The notes: generated by a model not told the origin, from the sequence alone. 64,000 nucleotides of DNA from an uncultured Halomonas sp. (GCF_947493865.1 NZ_CANLTC010000005.1:124001-188000), one strand, 5' to 3'; positions 37,544 through 47,477 are shown, counted from the stretch's first letter. Program-made: numbers and translations.

Positions 37544-37987
37544 ATGACTACTCGACGGCATTCCCCACAAGCGCCTATTTCGGACGCCCGCGAGAGTTTC
37601 ACGGCGCATGTGCAGGGACCCGGCATCGTGCACCAGATGGCGCTGCTGGAACCTGTGGCACTCAATGAATTGATCAGCGATCTTGATACCCCGTTGAATC
37701 CCAATTTCGAGCGGGCTGTCGAGGCCATTCTGACCCAAGGTGATTTACCGACATTCGATGCGGCGGGAACGTTGCTGCCCGTCATGCTGGCGCGTTTCGG
37801 CCTGGCGGAAGCGGATTACGACACGCGAGCCGACACTCTGGGGGCATTGCGCGATGCCTGTCATGGTTGCCCGGTCAAAGGGCGTTGCTGGCAGGCGCTG
37901 CGCAGCGGTGCGGATGCCACGGCCTGTAGCACCTTTTGCCCCAGTGCGGCAACAATCGCCCAGGACGCGGCGGAGCTACGCGGATAG
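37544..37987 (+). CDS. Cysteine-rich DUF6455-like protein
   Basis: This is a 147-aa protein with a strong AGGAGAGG ribosome site. The N-terminal two thirds show no motif I can name. The C-terminus carries C106-x2-C109-x5-C115-x12-C128-x3-C132, with aromatic and Pro residues around it (CHGCPVKGRCWQAL, STFCP), resembling the DUF6455 cysteine cluster of many proteobacterial proteins. The spacing suggests metal or Fe-S binding, but that is inference. It stands alone between pyrC' and the IclR gene and ends 32 bases before it, convergent. Confidence 0.7.
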   Translation: MTTRRHSPQAPISDARESFTAHVQGPGIVHQMALLEPVALNELISDLDTPLNPNFERAVEAILTQGDLPTFDAAGTLLPVMLARFGLAEADYDTRADTLGALRDACHGCPVKGRCWQALRSGADATACSTFCPSAATIAQDAAELRG

Positions 37988-38019
37988 ATTGTCCGTTCAT
38001 CTCGCCACTGCAAACGGGA

Positions 38020-38868
38020 TCAGGCTTGGTGAGTGGCTTCTTCCAACTGAGGCAGGCGGCCACCAATTCGTAGCGTGATCTCCCGGGCGGCACGTCCTAC
38101 CAGTCCGCCAAGCTCCACCAGACGCGATTCGGGAATGCGCGCCACTGGGCCCGAAACCGAAATGGCCGCCAGGGGCGCGCCATGCTCGTCGTGAATCGAT
38201 GCGGCCACGCAATTGAGCCCGATCGCATGTTCCTGGCGGTCGCAGGCATAGCCCTGGCGGCGAATCTCGGTCAGATTCTGGTGCAAGCGGGCAGGCGTAT
38301 CCAGGGTGTTTTCTGTCACGCGATTGAGGCCGCGGGTCTGCAGGATGCGTTCGATCTCGCGCTCCGGCAGCCAGGCGAGTAGCGCCTTGCCGACGCCCGA
38401 GGCGTGCAGCGGGGCGCGGGAACCCAACCGGGTGATCATGCGCATCATCTGGGGCGATTCGCTCTGGGCGAGAAATACCGCCATGCCCTCGTCACGAATG
38501 CCCATATTGGCGGTTTCACCGCTCTCCTGGGTCAATTGACGCAAGAAGGGGCGCGCCGTGGCGACATAATCCCGCGCCTCGAGAAAGGTATTGCCGATCT
38601 GAAACGTCTTGACCCCGATCTTCCATAAACCGAGATCGGCATCCTGGGTGATGAAACCCTGTTTGTACAAGGCCTGGAGCAGCCGGTGGGTCGTGGAAGG
38701 CGCCAGCCCCACGATCTGGGCAATATCGGAAAGGCCCAATCCCGCGGGGGTAGCCGCCAGCCCCTCGAGAATCGTCAATCCACGTACCAGCGATTGGCTA
38801 TGGCCACCGCCACTCTTGCTGGCCGCACCTGCCGGACGCCCGACCGGCTTGCGTTTGCTTTCCGTCAC
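38020..38868 (-). CDS. IclR-family transcriptional regulator (AllR-like)
   Basis: This 282-aa protein has a polar N-terminus, an IclR helix-turn-helix (about 25-85: SLVRGLTILEGLA, LSDIAQIVGLAPSTTHRLLQAL), and an effector domain (about 100-275) with PLHASGVGKALLAWL and GLNCVAASIHDEHGAPLAAISVSGP. The start is GTG at 38868 after AGGAGAG. A TGGAAA-GGG-TTTCCA palindrome lies 72 bases upstream, and the same half-sites with TTA spacing sit before gcl, as expected for an AllR-type repressor that responds to glyoxylate or allantoin. It follows uraD on the same strand. Confidence 0.88.
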   Translation of the reverse strand: MTESKRKPVGRPAGAASKSGGGHSQSLVRGLTILEGLAATPAGLGLSDIAQIVGLAPSTTHRLLQALYKQGFITQDADLGLWKIGVKTFQIGNTFLEARDYVATARPFLRQLTQESGETANMGIRDEGMAVFLAQSESPQMMRMITRLGSRAPLHASGVGKALLAWLPEREIERILQTRGLNRVTENTLDTPARLHQNLTEIRRQGYACDRQEHAIGLNCVAASIHDEHGAPLAAISVSGPVARIPESRLVELGGLVGRAAREITLRIGGRLPQLEEATHQA

Positions 38869-38939
38869 GCTCGCTCTCCTCGACGCGAGTTCTCTTGACG
38901 TTCAAGCATACACGCTCCTGCAGCGACTGTCCGCCACTC

Positions 38940-38954
38940 TGGAAAGGGTTTCCA
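38940..38954. promoter_or_regulatory. Candidate IclR/AllR operator, copy 1
   Basis: TGGAAA-GGG-TTTCCA is a perfect inverted repeat with 3-base spacing, upstream of the iclR start and just past the uraD stop. The identical half-sites occur at 50187-50201 before gcl. Autoregulation is inferred. Confidence 0.7.
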
Positions 38955-38986
38955 TTATGTTTTCCTGATCATTCAATCATTGAAAA

Positions 38987-39514
38987 CTAACGGGTAGCGC
39001 GATCCTCCAGGCGAAAGCGGGCGATCTGGTTGATCTGCTCGATGGCGGTGCGCCGCTCTTCTTCCGGAGAATGTTCGAGGCGCGTTTCGAACGCGGCCAG
39101 AATCTTGTGCCGATCACTGCCCTTGACCGCCATCACGAAGGGAAAACCAAAGCGCGACTTGTAGGCCTCATTGTAGCGATGAAAACGCTCGAACTCTTCC
39201 GGGGAACACTGATCGAGCCCGGCACCGGCTTGTTCCCGGGTCGAATCGTCGGTCAGCTCGCCGCTCTCGGCCGCCTTGCCGGCAAGATCCGGGTGGGCAC
39301 GAATCACCGCCAACTGGCGTTCGGCTGGGGAGCCGGCGAGAATCTTGCTCATGGCCTCGGCAAGCCCCTGGGGAGTGTCCTGCTCTTCATCAAGCCCTTT
39401 GTCCCAGACCTGTTCGGCGACCCAGGCAGAGTGCTCATAGATATCGCCATACTGCGCGACGAAGGTATCGCGATCCAGGGTACTGGGGCGGGGCGAGAGG
39501 TATGCGGTAGTCAT
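38987..39514 (-). CDS. uraD: 2-oxo-4-hydroxy-4-carboxy-5-ureidoimidazoline (OHCU) decarboxylase
   Basis: UraD decarboxylates OHCU to S-allantoin, the third step of urate breakdown. This 175-aa all-helical protein has the catalytic His region RAHPDLAGK (H74), the LTDDSTREQAGAGLDQCSPEE segment and the signature YKSRFGFPFVMAVKG. It is divergent from hiuH; the 184-base gap between them holds TTGTATACAA-like boxes. Confidence 0.95.
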   Translation of the reverse strand: MTTAYLSPRPSTLDRDTFVAQYGDIYEHSAWVAEQVWDKGLDEEQDTPQGLAEAMSKILAGSPAERQLAVIRAHPDLAGKAAESGELTDDSTREQAGAGLDQCSPEEFERFHRYNEAYKSRFGFPFVMAVKGSDRHKILAAFETRLEHSPEEERRTAIEQINQIARFRLEDRATR

Positions 39515-39558
39515 GGAGTGGCTCCTCCTGTCATGGCAAATGAAGCGGCTTGAAGTTG

Positions 39559-39636
39559 TTGTATGTCAAAATAGAACAGTAATGTATACAAAAAAACTTT
39601 GAAATGTATTTATTTAAGCGCTAAAATTGTATTCAA
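39559..39636. promoter_or_regulatory. Cluster of TTGTATACAA-like boxes between uraD and hiuH
   Basis: Three related sites lie in the divergent uraD/hiuH promoter: TTGTATGTCAA (39559-39569), ATGTATACAAA (39582 on) and TTGTATTCAA (39627-39636). Similar boxes occur at 41389 (before gntR) and at 47537 and 47640 (before racemase/puuE). They are probably operator sites for a regulator of urate catabolism, possibly the GntR at 41432. Confidence 0.55.
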
Positions 39637-39698
39637 CGAGTAGAAAGTCTATCCTACTGCTCTTTTCATTCTCAGCCCAGCTCCAGGAGCACGACACT

Positions 39699-40052
39699 AT
39701 GGGACGCTTGACGACACACGTGCTGGACACCGCCCTGGGTCGCCCAGGCAATGGTTTGCGGATCGAGATATTCCGCCTCGAAGGTGATTCGCGTACGCGC
39801 CTGGGCGAAGTCACTACCAATGACGACGGCCGCTGCGATGCGCCGATCCTCGAAGGTGCGGAGTTCGTCGCCGGAGAATACGAGCTTTTGTTCCATGCCG
39901 GTGAGTATCTGGATAGCCAGCAGGTAGCTGGTGACAAGCCGCGCTTTCTCGATCGTATTCCATTGCGCTTCGGTGTGGCCAATGCCGAAGAGCATTATCA
40001 CGTGCCGCTACTGTTATCGCCCTATAGCTATTCGACCTACCGCGGTAGCTGA
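39699..40052 (+). CDS. hiuH: 5-hydroxyisourate hydrolase (transthyretin-like)
   Basis: HiuH hydrolyses 5-hydroxyisourate to OHCU. This 117-aa transthyretin-fold protein begins [17 protein letters not shown] (catalytic His near residue 7) and ends with the diagnostic YRGS tetrapeptide; [16 protein letters not shown] precedes it. CAGGAG stands before the ATG; the frame reaching back to 39627 has none. No signal peptide is present, so it is cytoplasmic. puuD follows after 57 bases. Confidence 0.96.
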   Translation: MGRLTTHVLDTALGRPGNGLRIEIFRLEGDSRTRLGEVTTNDDGRCDAPILEGAEFVAGEYELLFHAGEYLDSQQVAGDKPRFLDRIPLRFGVANAEEHYHVPLLLSPYSYSTYRGS

Positions 40053-40109
40053 TGGCGACACCCCTCCCCAGATCGAACGATAACAACCACATACGATGAG
40101 AGTTCACTC

Positions 40110-41360
40110 ATGGAAGCCTATCTACTGGAATTCGGGAACATGCTGCTGCGTTGGCTACATGTCATCGCGGCCATCGCCTGGATCGGCGAATCCATTTATT
40201 TTGTCATGCTGGACAATGGCTTGAAGTCGCCCCGGGCGGCGGAAGACAAGCAGAAGGGCGTGTTCGGCGAGATGTGGGCCGTGCATGGGGGCGGTTTCTA
40301 CCATAACCAGAAGTACGCCACCGCACCGGCGAAACTGCCGGACGACCTGCACTGGTCGTTCTGGAAGGCCTACACCACTTGGCTTTCCGGTTTTGCCCTG
40401 TTCGCGCTCCTGTATCTGGCCAGCCCCAGCATCTATCTGATCAATCCGTCCAGTAGTTGGGAATGGGCCGCCAACATGACGGGCTGGCAGGCCAACATCG
40501 CTGCCGTACTCTTCCTGCTGCTGGGGTGGGTCGTCTACAACGAGCTATGCAAGCGCATCAGCCCCAACATGGAACGCGATGGATTATTGAGCATCGCGGT
40601 CGCGGTGATGATGGTCGTGGTGGCCTATGTCAGCGTGCATCTGTTTGCCGGGCGTGCCGCCTTCCTGTTGACCGGCGCGGTCATGGCCACCGCCATGTCC
40701 GCCAACGTGTTCTTCTGGATCATTCCCGGCCAGCGGCGCATGGTCAAGGCGATGAAGGCCGGCGAAACCCCCAATCCCCTCGATGGCAAGCGAGGCAAGC
40801 AGCGCTCGGTGCATAACACCTATTTCACCTTGCCGGTGGTCTTGCTGATGCTCAGCAACCACTACTCGTTCATGTATACCCACGCCTATTCCTGGGTCAT
40901 CATGGCGCTGTTCATCTTTGCCGGTGCGTTGATTCGCCAGTTTTTCGTGCTCATGCACCAGGGTAATATTCGGCCCGCCTATCCTGCTGCCGGCGTGGCT
41001 CTGATCCTGGTCGCGGTCTGGGTTGCCGCTCCCAGCAGTCAACCTGAAGCACCGGCAAGTGCGAACATCGAGACGAACGGCAACGCCGCAATGTCGTCTG
41101 CAAGTGGGGATATCGATATTGCACGGATTCAAGGCATCATGAACGAGCGCTGTGTTCAGTGTCATGCCAAGAGCCCCTCACATGCAGGTTTTGCTGCCGC
41201 CCCCGCGGGCATCATATTGGATAGCGAGCGACACACGACGATACAGGCACAGATGGTCAAGCAGGTCGTGGCGAGTGGCTATATGCCGCTGGGCAATATC
41301 ACCAAAATCACCGACGAAGAGCGCGCCGCGATCGCTGCCTGGAAGCCGGAGCCGCTATAA
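40110..41360 (+). CDS. puuD: Membrane urate hydroxylase/dehydrogenase PuuD with cytochrome c domain
   Basis: PuuD oxidises urate to 5-hydroxyisourate at the inner membrane and passes electrons to the respiratory chain rather than to O2. This 416-aa protein has about eight or nine membrane helices in the first 305 residues (for example LHVIAAIAWIGESIYFVML, 16-34), with His-rich loops. It then has a short linker and a cytochrome c domain with haem site C348-V-Q-C351-H352 and a probable axial Met392 in GYMPLGN. It is the entry step of the urate route with hiuH and uraD. No soluble uricase or FAD-type HpxO is present here. Confidence 0.93.
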   Translation: MEAYLLEFGNMLLRWLHVIAAIAWIGESIYFVMLDNGLKSPRAAEDKQKGVFGEMWAVHGGGFYHNQKYATAPAKLPDDLHWSFWKAYTTWLSGFALFALLYLASPSIYLINPSSSWEWAANMTGWQANIAAVLFLLLGWVVYNELCKRISPNMERDGLLSIAVAVMMVVVAYVSVHLFAGRAAFLLTGAVMATAMSANVFFWIIPGQRRMVKAMKAGETPNPLDGKRGKQRSVHNTYFTLPVVLLMLSNHYSFMYTHAYSWVIMALFIFAGALIRQFFVLMHQGNIRPAYPAAGVALILVAVWVAAPSSQPEAPASANIETNGNAAMSSASGDIDIARIQGIMNERCVQCHAKSPSHAGFAAAPAGIILDSERHTTIQAQMVKQVVASGYMPLGNITKITDEERAAIAAWKPEPL

Positions 41361-41388
41361 ATGGGCGCCTGCCGGCATCCTTTAAAGC

Positions 41389-41396
41389 GTATACAA
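41389..41396. promoter_or_regulatory. GTATACAA box before the GntR gene
   Basis: This is part of the TTGTATACAA-like set, 36 bases before the chosen gntR ATG. It may be an autoregulatory operator or contribute a -10 (TATACA). Confidence 0.4.
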
Positions 41397-41431
41397 TGGA
41401 TGTTCGGGAGTTGCTCAGACGAGGAAGAGCC

Positions 41432-42175
41432 ATGAGCCAGCAGGAGGTACTGCACGAGCATAAACCTGCCAGAGCCGGAGGACGCAAGAAAGGCAAGGAT
41501 GGTGACGGCGCCGAGCGCCATGATGCCATCTATCACACCATCAGTGACGCCATCATCGAGCACCGGCTGCGCCCCGGTGCTCGCCTGCGGGAAGACGCCC
41601 TGGCCGACGTGTTCGGGGTGAGCCGCACCGGTATCCGCAAAATACTACAACGCTTGGCCCTCGAGCATCTGGTGACGCTGACTCCAAGACGCGGGGCCAG
41701 TGTTACGCGCCCCACCGCGGAAGAAGCCCGGGACGTGTTTGCCACGCGCCAATTGGTGGAGTGCGGCATCATGCAGGATATTGCCCGGCACATGACGAGC
41801 GCCGATGCTCGTGCCCTGCGAGAACTCGCCGCTCGTGAGCGCAAGGCATTGAAAAGCGGTGAACAAAGTGTCGCAATCAAACTCTCGGCGGAATTTCACA
41901 CCCGGCTGGCGCGACTTTCCGACAATGCGGTAATCGCCGAGTTTATCGGACATCTGTGCTCACGTTCTTCGTTGATCCTCGCCGTCTACGGCACGTCTGG
42001 CCATCTGGGATGCGAATCCCATGACCACGACGAGTTGATCAACCTTCTGGAGGCGGGCGAGGGTGAGCGTGCCAAGGCCTTCATGGGGCGTCATCTCAAG
42101 GCCATCGAGGCCTCGCTTTCCATCGTCGAGGAGGAGAACGAAGTGCCGGACCTGCACCATATCTTCTCGCCTTGA
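41432..42175 (+). CDS. GntR-family (FCD) transcriptional regulator
   Basis: This 247-aa regulator has a polar basic N-terminus (residues 8-25), a winged helix (about 32-95: YHTISDAIIEHRLRPGARLREDALADVFGVSRTGIRKILQRL), and an FCD ligand domain (about 105-235) with conserved His residues (EFHTRLARLS, HDHDELINLL, FMGRHL). GAGGAAG before ATG 41432 decides the start; ATG 41396 lacks one. It is downstream of puuD and is the best candidate to bind the TTGTATACAA boxes, controlling urate and allantoin genes. The bases 42176-42370 after it hold nothing I can identify. Confidence 0.87.
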   Translation: MSQQEVLHEHKPARAGGRKKGKDGDGAERHDAIYHTISDAIIEHRLRPGARLREDALADVFGVSRTGIRKILQRLALEHLVTLTPRRGASVTRPTAEEARDVFATRQLVECGIMQDIARHMTSADARALRELAARERKALKSGEQSVAIKLSAEFHTRLARLSDNAVIAEFIGHLCSRSSLILAVYGTSGHLGCESHDHDELINLLEAGEGERAKAFMGRHLKAIEASLSIVEEENEVPDLHHIFSP

Positions 42176-42370
42176 CTGGTCATGGGGACTCTTGGCCGGT
42201 GTTGCGTAAGCGGCTTACCCGTTTACGCTGTAGTGGTGTTGCGTTTGTTGCTTGAATTCCGTAATGGAAACTCATTGCGATTGAACTTTCCAGAGCTTCG
42301 CGAATATCCCTTCGCTCGGGGCGATTCATACAGCCACATCCACCAAGATTACTCACTACACAGCGCTCGG

Positions 42371-42664
42371 TTAAAGCCTGCCAAGCCAGTAATACGGGCG
42401 TCGCCGGTCATGAGCAACAGCCAAAACCTGAAAACCTCCAGGCTTTTCTCTATAGACGATTGATAGCGGGAATCGGTGAAAGGGAACTCTGCGAATGTCT
42501 GGCTCTAATTTGATTTGCCAAGCTTCTGGCGATTCGCCGATCAATACAGCCAGAGCTTCAAATTCCTCTATAAAGGCACTACCCAATCCTGGAACCTTCG
42601 ACTCGTAGTAACCGACTGATTCCAGGAACTCGGCTTCCGCTGCCGGGTGAAAAGAATAGTTCAC
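42371..42664 (-). CDS. RelE/ParE-family toxin
   Basis: This 97-aa protein of the type II toxin fold contains FHPAAEAEFLESVGYYE, LGSAFIEEFEALAVLIGESPEAWQ, RRVPFHRFPLSIVYR and AVAHDRRRPYYW. These match ParE-like proteins paired with PF09720 antitoxins. Whether it poisons gyrase or cleaves mRNA cannot be told. The start overlaps the antitoxin stop by 4 bases. Base composition is more A+T rich than the catabolic genes around it. Confidence 0.88.
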   Translation of the reverse strand: MNYSFHPAAEAEFLESVGYYESKVPGLGSAFIEEFEALAVLIGESPEAWQIKLEPDIRRVPFHRFPLSIVYREKPGGFQVLAVAHDRRRPYYWLGRL

Positions 42665-42885
42665 CTGATCAGTGCTCTAGCCTTCCTCATGACATCCTCA
42701 CCCGACACGGCCTGAACGGAGCCATCATCAAGCTCTTCGCCTCTACGCCGAGCCTCAAGCAACCAATCGGACCTGAGCTCCTCATCTGACGGAGACTCCA
42801 GGCTCAATACCAGTCGCTGGATCAATTGCGCTCGCTCCTCTTTTGGTAGGTGGAGCGCCTCGTCTTCAATTTTCTGGAGATTCAT
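42661..42885 (-). CDS. Addiction-module antitoxin (PF09720 type)
   Basis: This 74-aa partner of the ParE-like toxin has the conserved opening IEDEALHLPKEERAQLIQRLVLSLE and a second part SDWLLEARRRGEELDDGSVQAVSGEDVMRKAR. The start at 42885 has GAGAGG 8 bases upstream; the frame to 42912 lacks a site. The antitoxin is encoded first and is translationally coupled to the toxin, as is normal. No DNA-binding domain is evident. The gap 42913-43045 before it holds short inverted segments but no gene. Confidence 0.87.
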   Translation of the reverse strand: MNLQKIEDEALHLPKEERAQLIQRLVLSLESPSDEELRSDWLLEARRRGEELDDGSVQAVSGEDVMRKARALIR

Positions 42886-43045
42886 GAGCCAAACCTCTCG
42901 TTCGCGCATCACTCAATTTTGACACGGTTGGGTACCGGGTGCCACGAGTTGGTTTTTTCGCTATAACGTCCGGCTCTGCGGCAGGTAAAAGTAAAGGTCG
43001 CTTTTTGGCCCGAACGTTTGCCGGTCCGTCAGAAGCCGCAACGGT

Positions 43046-43255
43046 TCACTGCCATTCAATCTTTAGATCCTTACGTGACTGAGCGCAGTCACGCAGGTAG
43101 AGATTTATAAGGCTCTGATACGGAATATCTTTTTTCTCTGCAAGATTCTTGAAGTATGCAACGGTATCTTCATCCAGCCGGATCGTAACCTGCTGCTTGA
43201 GCTTCTTGGCGTATGGATTCTTGACGGACTCGGAAAAGTCGTAATATTCACGCAT
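43046..43255 (-). CDS. brnA: BrnA-type antitoxin (ribbon-helix-helix)
   Basis: This 69-aa antitoxin has KKLKQQVTIRLDEDTVAYFKNLAEKKDIPYQSLINLYLRDCA, a CopG/BrnA-like ribbon-helix-helix with a C-terminal IEW motif. It neutralises BrnT and represses the operon in characterised systems. The start at 43255 has GAAGGG upstream; an earlier ATG at 43270 is also in frame. It overlaps the brnT end by 8 bases. Toxin first, antitoxin second is the usual brnTA order. Confidence 0.88.
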   Translation of the reverse strand: MREYYDFSESVKNPYAKKLKQQVTIRLDEDTVAYFKNLAEKKDIPYQSLINLYLRDCAQSRKDLKIEWQ

Positions 43256-43541
43256 GTCTGTACCCTTCATAAGTTTGTCTTTCTCGCCTATTCGCCTTAC
43301 GGGCAGAGATGATTCGAATCATCTCACCGTCTCTAACGCAGTGGCACACCACCAACAAGCGAGAATGGATGCTCGAACCGAGGAGAATGAACCGGTCCTC
43401 CTCTTCAGAATGGTCTGGGTCAGCTATAAGACGTGCGAATTCATCCGTAAAGGCAGTTTTGGCCTCCTGGAACGAGACGTCATGCTTCTTGCGATTAGCG
43501 GCATCCTTGCGGGGATCCCAGTCAAAAGAGTAATGGCTCAT
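43248..43541 (-). CDS. brnT: BrnT-family toxin (DUF497)
   Basis: This 97-aa RelE-like ribonuclease-fold toxin has FDWDPRKDAANRKKHDVSFQEAKTAF, EEEDRFILLGSSIHSRLLVVCHC and the C-terminal IRIISARKANRRERQTYE. These are all characteristic of BrnT. A 15-bp perfect palindrome abuts its ATG and a fair promoter lies just upstream, so the operon appears intact and autoregulated. Confidence 0.9.
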   Translation of the reverse strand: MSHYSFDWDPRKDAANRKKHDVSFQEAKTAFTDEFARLIADPDHSEEEDRFILLGSSIHSRLLVVCHCVRDGEMIRIISARKANRRERQTYEGYRHA

Positions 43542-43556
43542 AATTACAGTGTAATT
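43542..43556. promoter_or_regulatory. Palindromic operator of brnTA
   Basis: AATTACA-G-TGTAATT is a perfect inverted repeat starting one base before the brnT ATG. On the minus strand TTGATA and TACACT with 16 bases between them form a likely promoter whose -10 overlaps the palindrome. BrnA repression is inferred. Confidence 0.65.
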
Positions 43557-43683
43557 ATGTTATAATTATTATCAAGGAGCCGATCCAGATACCGCTGACA
43601 GGTATTGGGTAGTACGCTTTGGCAGCCTGTACAGAATTTGCATGCTGGCACATTTTGCAAAATCAATAGCGCCATATAAAAAA

Positions 43684-43710
43684 GGCCTCGCCGACACTGT
43701 CGGCGAGGCC
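43684..43710 (-). terminator. Intrinsic terminator of the NCS1 permease gene
   Basis: A 13-bp stem GGCCTCGCCGACA / TGTCGGCGAGGCC with a one-base centre is followed on the minus strand by seven T. It lies 12 bases past the permease stop and ends the racemase-permease operon. Confidence 0.92.
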
Positions 43711-43721
43711 CTTGTCGCTTC

Positions 43722-45170
<1,449 letters not shown>

Positions 45171-45225
45171 GAAAAGCACCTGTCTTGTTGGTTATTGATC
45201 TCGTTCTTGCTTTGAATGGCCTTGT

Positions 45226-46590
45226 TCACTCACGAAAACGCTGGCAGGCCGACCAGTGACGCATCAATAGATAGTAGATCACCCCGGCAGGAATCAGGCT
45301 GGCGTACCAGGAGACGGCGGAGAATGTCAGCGCCACCGCAGCGCCTACCAGCGAGGCGATGATGGCGCCGTAGTTGACGCCACGATAAGGCCCGTTCACG
45401 TCGTAGAGCTTGTCCACATCCAGGGTGCGACGGCGAATCAGATAGTAATCCACTACCAGTACCGCGAAGATCGGGCCGAGGAAGGCGGAGTAGGTCTGCA
45501 CGAAGAATTGCAGGCCGGCGGCGGATTCGTCCTTGACCAGCTCCCAGGGGAAGGTGGCAAAGGCCAGGAAGCCGACGATGACCGTGGCGGTGCGATATTT
45601 GAGCTTGAAGGCGTCCATCAGCACGTAGGTCGGCGGCACCACGTTGTTGAGCACGTTGGTGGTGACCTGAGCGAAGGCGATGAAGAGCAGGGTCGTCATC
45701 AACAGCGGCGTGTTGTCCACCGCGTTGGAAAAGACCTTGATCGGGTCCGCGACCCCGGTGGCCTCGGAGACCATGAAGCCGATCAGTCCCATGAACAGGG
45801 TGCAGGGCAAAATCGACATGGAGTACAGCGTGGTCAGAAAGCCCGGGCCGGCGCCGTGCTTGAGTTCCCGGGAGTAGTCGCTGACGTTGAGCATCATGGT
45901 GCTGTAGATGCCCAAAAACAGCATGGTCGCGCCCCAGAAGGGCAGGCCCCAGGTGCCTTCGATATTGACCAGGTTGGCGGAGATCTCCGCGCCGTAACGA
46001 TCCACCGTGCTGTAGAACATGTAGGTCAAGGAGGCCAGGATGAAGCCGCTGCCGATGTTCTCCAGCCACTTGATGCCCTGGAAGCCCAGTACCGACAAGG
46101 CGATCTGCAGCAACTGGAAGACGATGAAGAACAGCACCAGATTATCGAACCCGAACAGGGTGTTGGATACCGCGTTCAAGGCGCCGGCGCCGATCCAGCT
46201 TTGAAAGCCGTACCAGACGATGGCCGGCACCGCTCGCACCAGTCCCGGAAAGCGGGTGCCGCTGAAGCCGAAGGCGCTGCGTGCCTGCACCATGAAGGGG
46301 ATGCCGTACTTGTAGCCTGCTGCGCCGTTCAGGGTCAGTGCGACCCCGATCACGAAACAGCCGATAGCGATGGCAAGCGTTGCCTGTACCAGATTGAGCG
46401 TGCCCACGACGCTCGAGCCCATGGCGAAGGTGCCGATCGACACACAACCGCCGAACCAGGCCAGCAAGTAGGAGAAGCGCCCCATGATACGGGTGGTTTG
46501 AGGGGCCAGGGATTCCTCGCCCGGCGCCTTGGAGGTGGTTGTATGTGTTGCGCCGGGGTGCGTTCCTGAAGAGGAGGTCGGGGTCGTCAT
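45226..46590 (-). CDS. NCS1 family nucleobase/allantoin permease, second copy
   Basis: This 454-aa paralogue of the downstream permease has a Ser/Thr-rich N-terminus and 12 predicted helices. It has YKYGIPFMVQARSAFGFSGTRFPGLVRAVPAIVWYGFQSWIGAGALN, NVSDYSREL and VVDYYLIRRRTLDVDKLYD. The N-terminal residues 1-30 carry no recognisable motif. The true start may be ATG 46590 or 46644; neither has a strong ribosome site. Two NCS1 carriers in tandem suggest different substrates, for example allantoin and urate, uracil or hydantoin. Confidence 0.88.
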   Translation of the reverse strand: MTTPTSSSGTHPGATHTTTSKAPGEESLAPQTTRIMGRFSYLLAWFGGCVSIGTFAMGSSVVGTLNLVQATLAIAIGCFVIGVALTLNGAAGYKYGIPFMVQARSAFGFSGTRFPGLVRAVPAIVWYGFQSWIGAGALNAVSNTLFGFDNLVLFFIVFQLLQIALSVLGFQGIKWLENIGSGFILASLTYMFYSTVDRYGAEISANLVNIEGTWGLPFWGATMLFLGIYSTMMLNVSDYSRELKHGAGPGFLTTLYSMSILPCTLFMGLIGFMVSEATGVADPIKVFSNAVDNTPLLMTTLLFIAFAQVTTNVLNNVVPPTYVLMDAFKLKYRTATVIVGFLAFATFPWELVKDESAAGLQFFVQTYSAFLGPIFAVLVVDYYLIRRRTLDVDKLYDVNGPYRGVNYGAIIASLVGAAVALTFSAVSWYASLIPAGVIYYLLMRHWSACQRFRE

Positions 46591-46733
46591 GTTTGTTGTC
46601 TCGCAGGTTGCCGGTTGTTGTTGTCCGCCCTTGGCGGGGGTCATTTGAGCTACGGCGTGTCGTTCAATGATTGTTGTGGTGTGTCGTTGTCGTGGTTGTT
46701 TCTATAAACGCTCAGCGACACGGTGATTGATGC

Positions 46734-47477
46734 CTAGTCGTATCGCCGTTCGCTGAGATGCTCGAATTGCCCTGTAAACCGCTTGGGCCGCGGAAAGGCC
46801 AGATCGCCGTACTTGCTCGTACCCAGCCCCAAGCCGCCCAGCGCTTCGGAGAGCTTTACCGCGGCGGTCACGCCTTCCACCACCGGCAGGCCGACCGCAT
46901 CGCTGATCTGGGCGGTGAGATCCGCCATGCCCCCGCAGCCCAGCACGATGGCGCCAATGTTGTCTTCGTCCCGGGCGCGCTTGCACTCGTCGATGATGCG
47001 GGTCAGGGCCACGTCGCTGTCGTCTTCCAGGTCGAGCACCGGGATCTCAGCTGCCCGCACCCGGCGGCAGTGATGGCTGAAGCCATACATGTCCAGCAGA
47101 TGCTCGGCAATGATGCCGGTGCGCCCCAGGGTGGTGACAATGGAAAAGCGCGTGCTGATCAGGGTTGCCATGTGAAAGGCCGCCTCGGCGATGCCGATCA
47201 CCGGTGCGCGGGTCAGTTCCCGGGCCGCGAGCAATCCCGGATCGCCGAAGCAGGCGATGATGTAGGCATCGACCTTTTCCTGCTCTCCCTTCATCACCTC
47301 CTCGATGACCCCGACGGCACTGATGGCCTCATCGAAGTGGCTCTCGATGGAGACCGGACCGCTGGCCGGATTCGTGGAACTCACCTGGGTGCCCGGCGCC
47401 GCGATGCGCTTTGCCGCCGCATCGATAGTGGCGGTCATTGTGGCGGTCGTATTAGGGTTGATCACGCGGATATGCAT
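46734..47477 (-). CDS. Asp/Glu/hydantoin racemase, probable allantoin racemase (HpxA-like)
   Basis: This 247-aa cofactor-independent racemase begins MHIRVINPNTTATMT. It has the two catalytic cysteines of the family in ACFGDPGLLAARE (about residue 76) and VLGCGGMADL (about residue 180). HpxA of Klebsiella, from the same family, racemises allantoin so that both enantiomers can enter the pathway. The location opposite puuE and upstream of two NCS1 permeases supports that role. GAGGAC precedes the ATG. Hydantoin racemase is the alternative. Confidence 0.85.
   Translation of the reverse strand: MHIRVINPNTTATMTATIDAAAKRIAAPGTQVSSTNPASGPVSIESHFDEAISAVGVIEEVMKGEQEKVDAYIIACFGDPGLLAARELTRAPVIGIAEAAFHMATLISTRFSIVTTLGRTGIIAEHLLDMYGFSHHCRRVRAAEIPVLDLEDDSDVALTRIIDECKRARDEDNIGAIVLGCGGMADLTAQISDAVGLPVVEGVTAAVKLSEALGGLGLGTSKYGDLAFPRPKRFTGQFEHLSERRYD

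Noticed and set aside
42913..43045. Possible integron attC-like site between the two toxin-antitoxin pairs
   Set aside because: Short inverted segments (GCGGC/GCCGC and GTCCGGC-like) are present, but the GTTRRRY and RYYYAAC core sites do not fit and no integrase or cassette array is visible.
45508..46569. 353-aa open frame antisense to the NCS1 permease gene
   Set aside because: The product is Gly/His/Gln/Asp-rich, as expected from reading a membrane-protein gene backwards. The permease on the minus strand explains the region.
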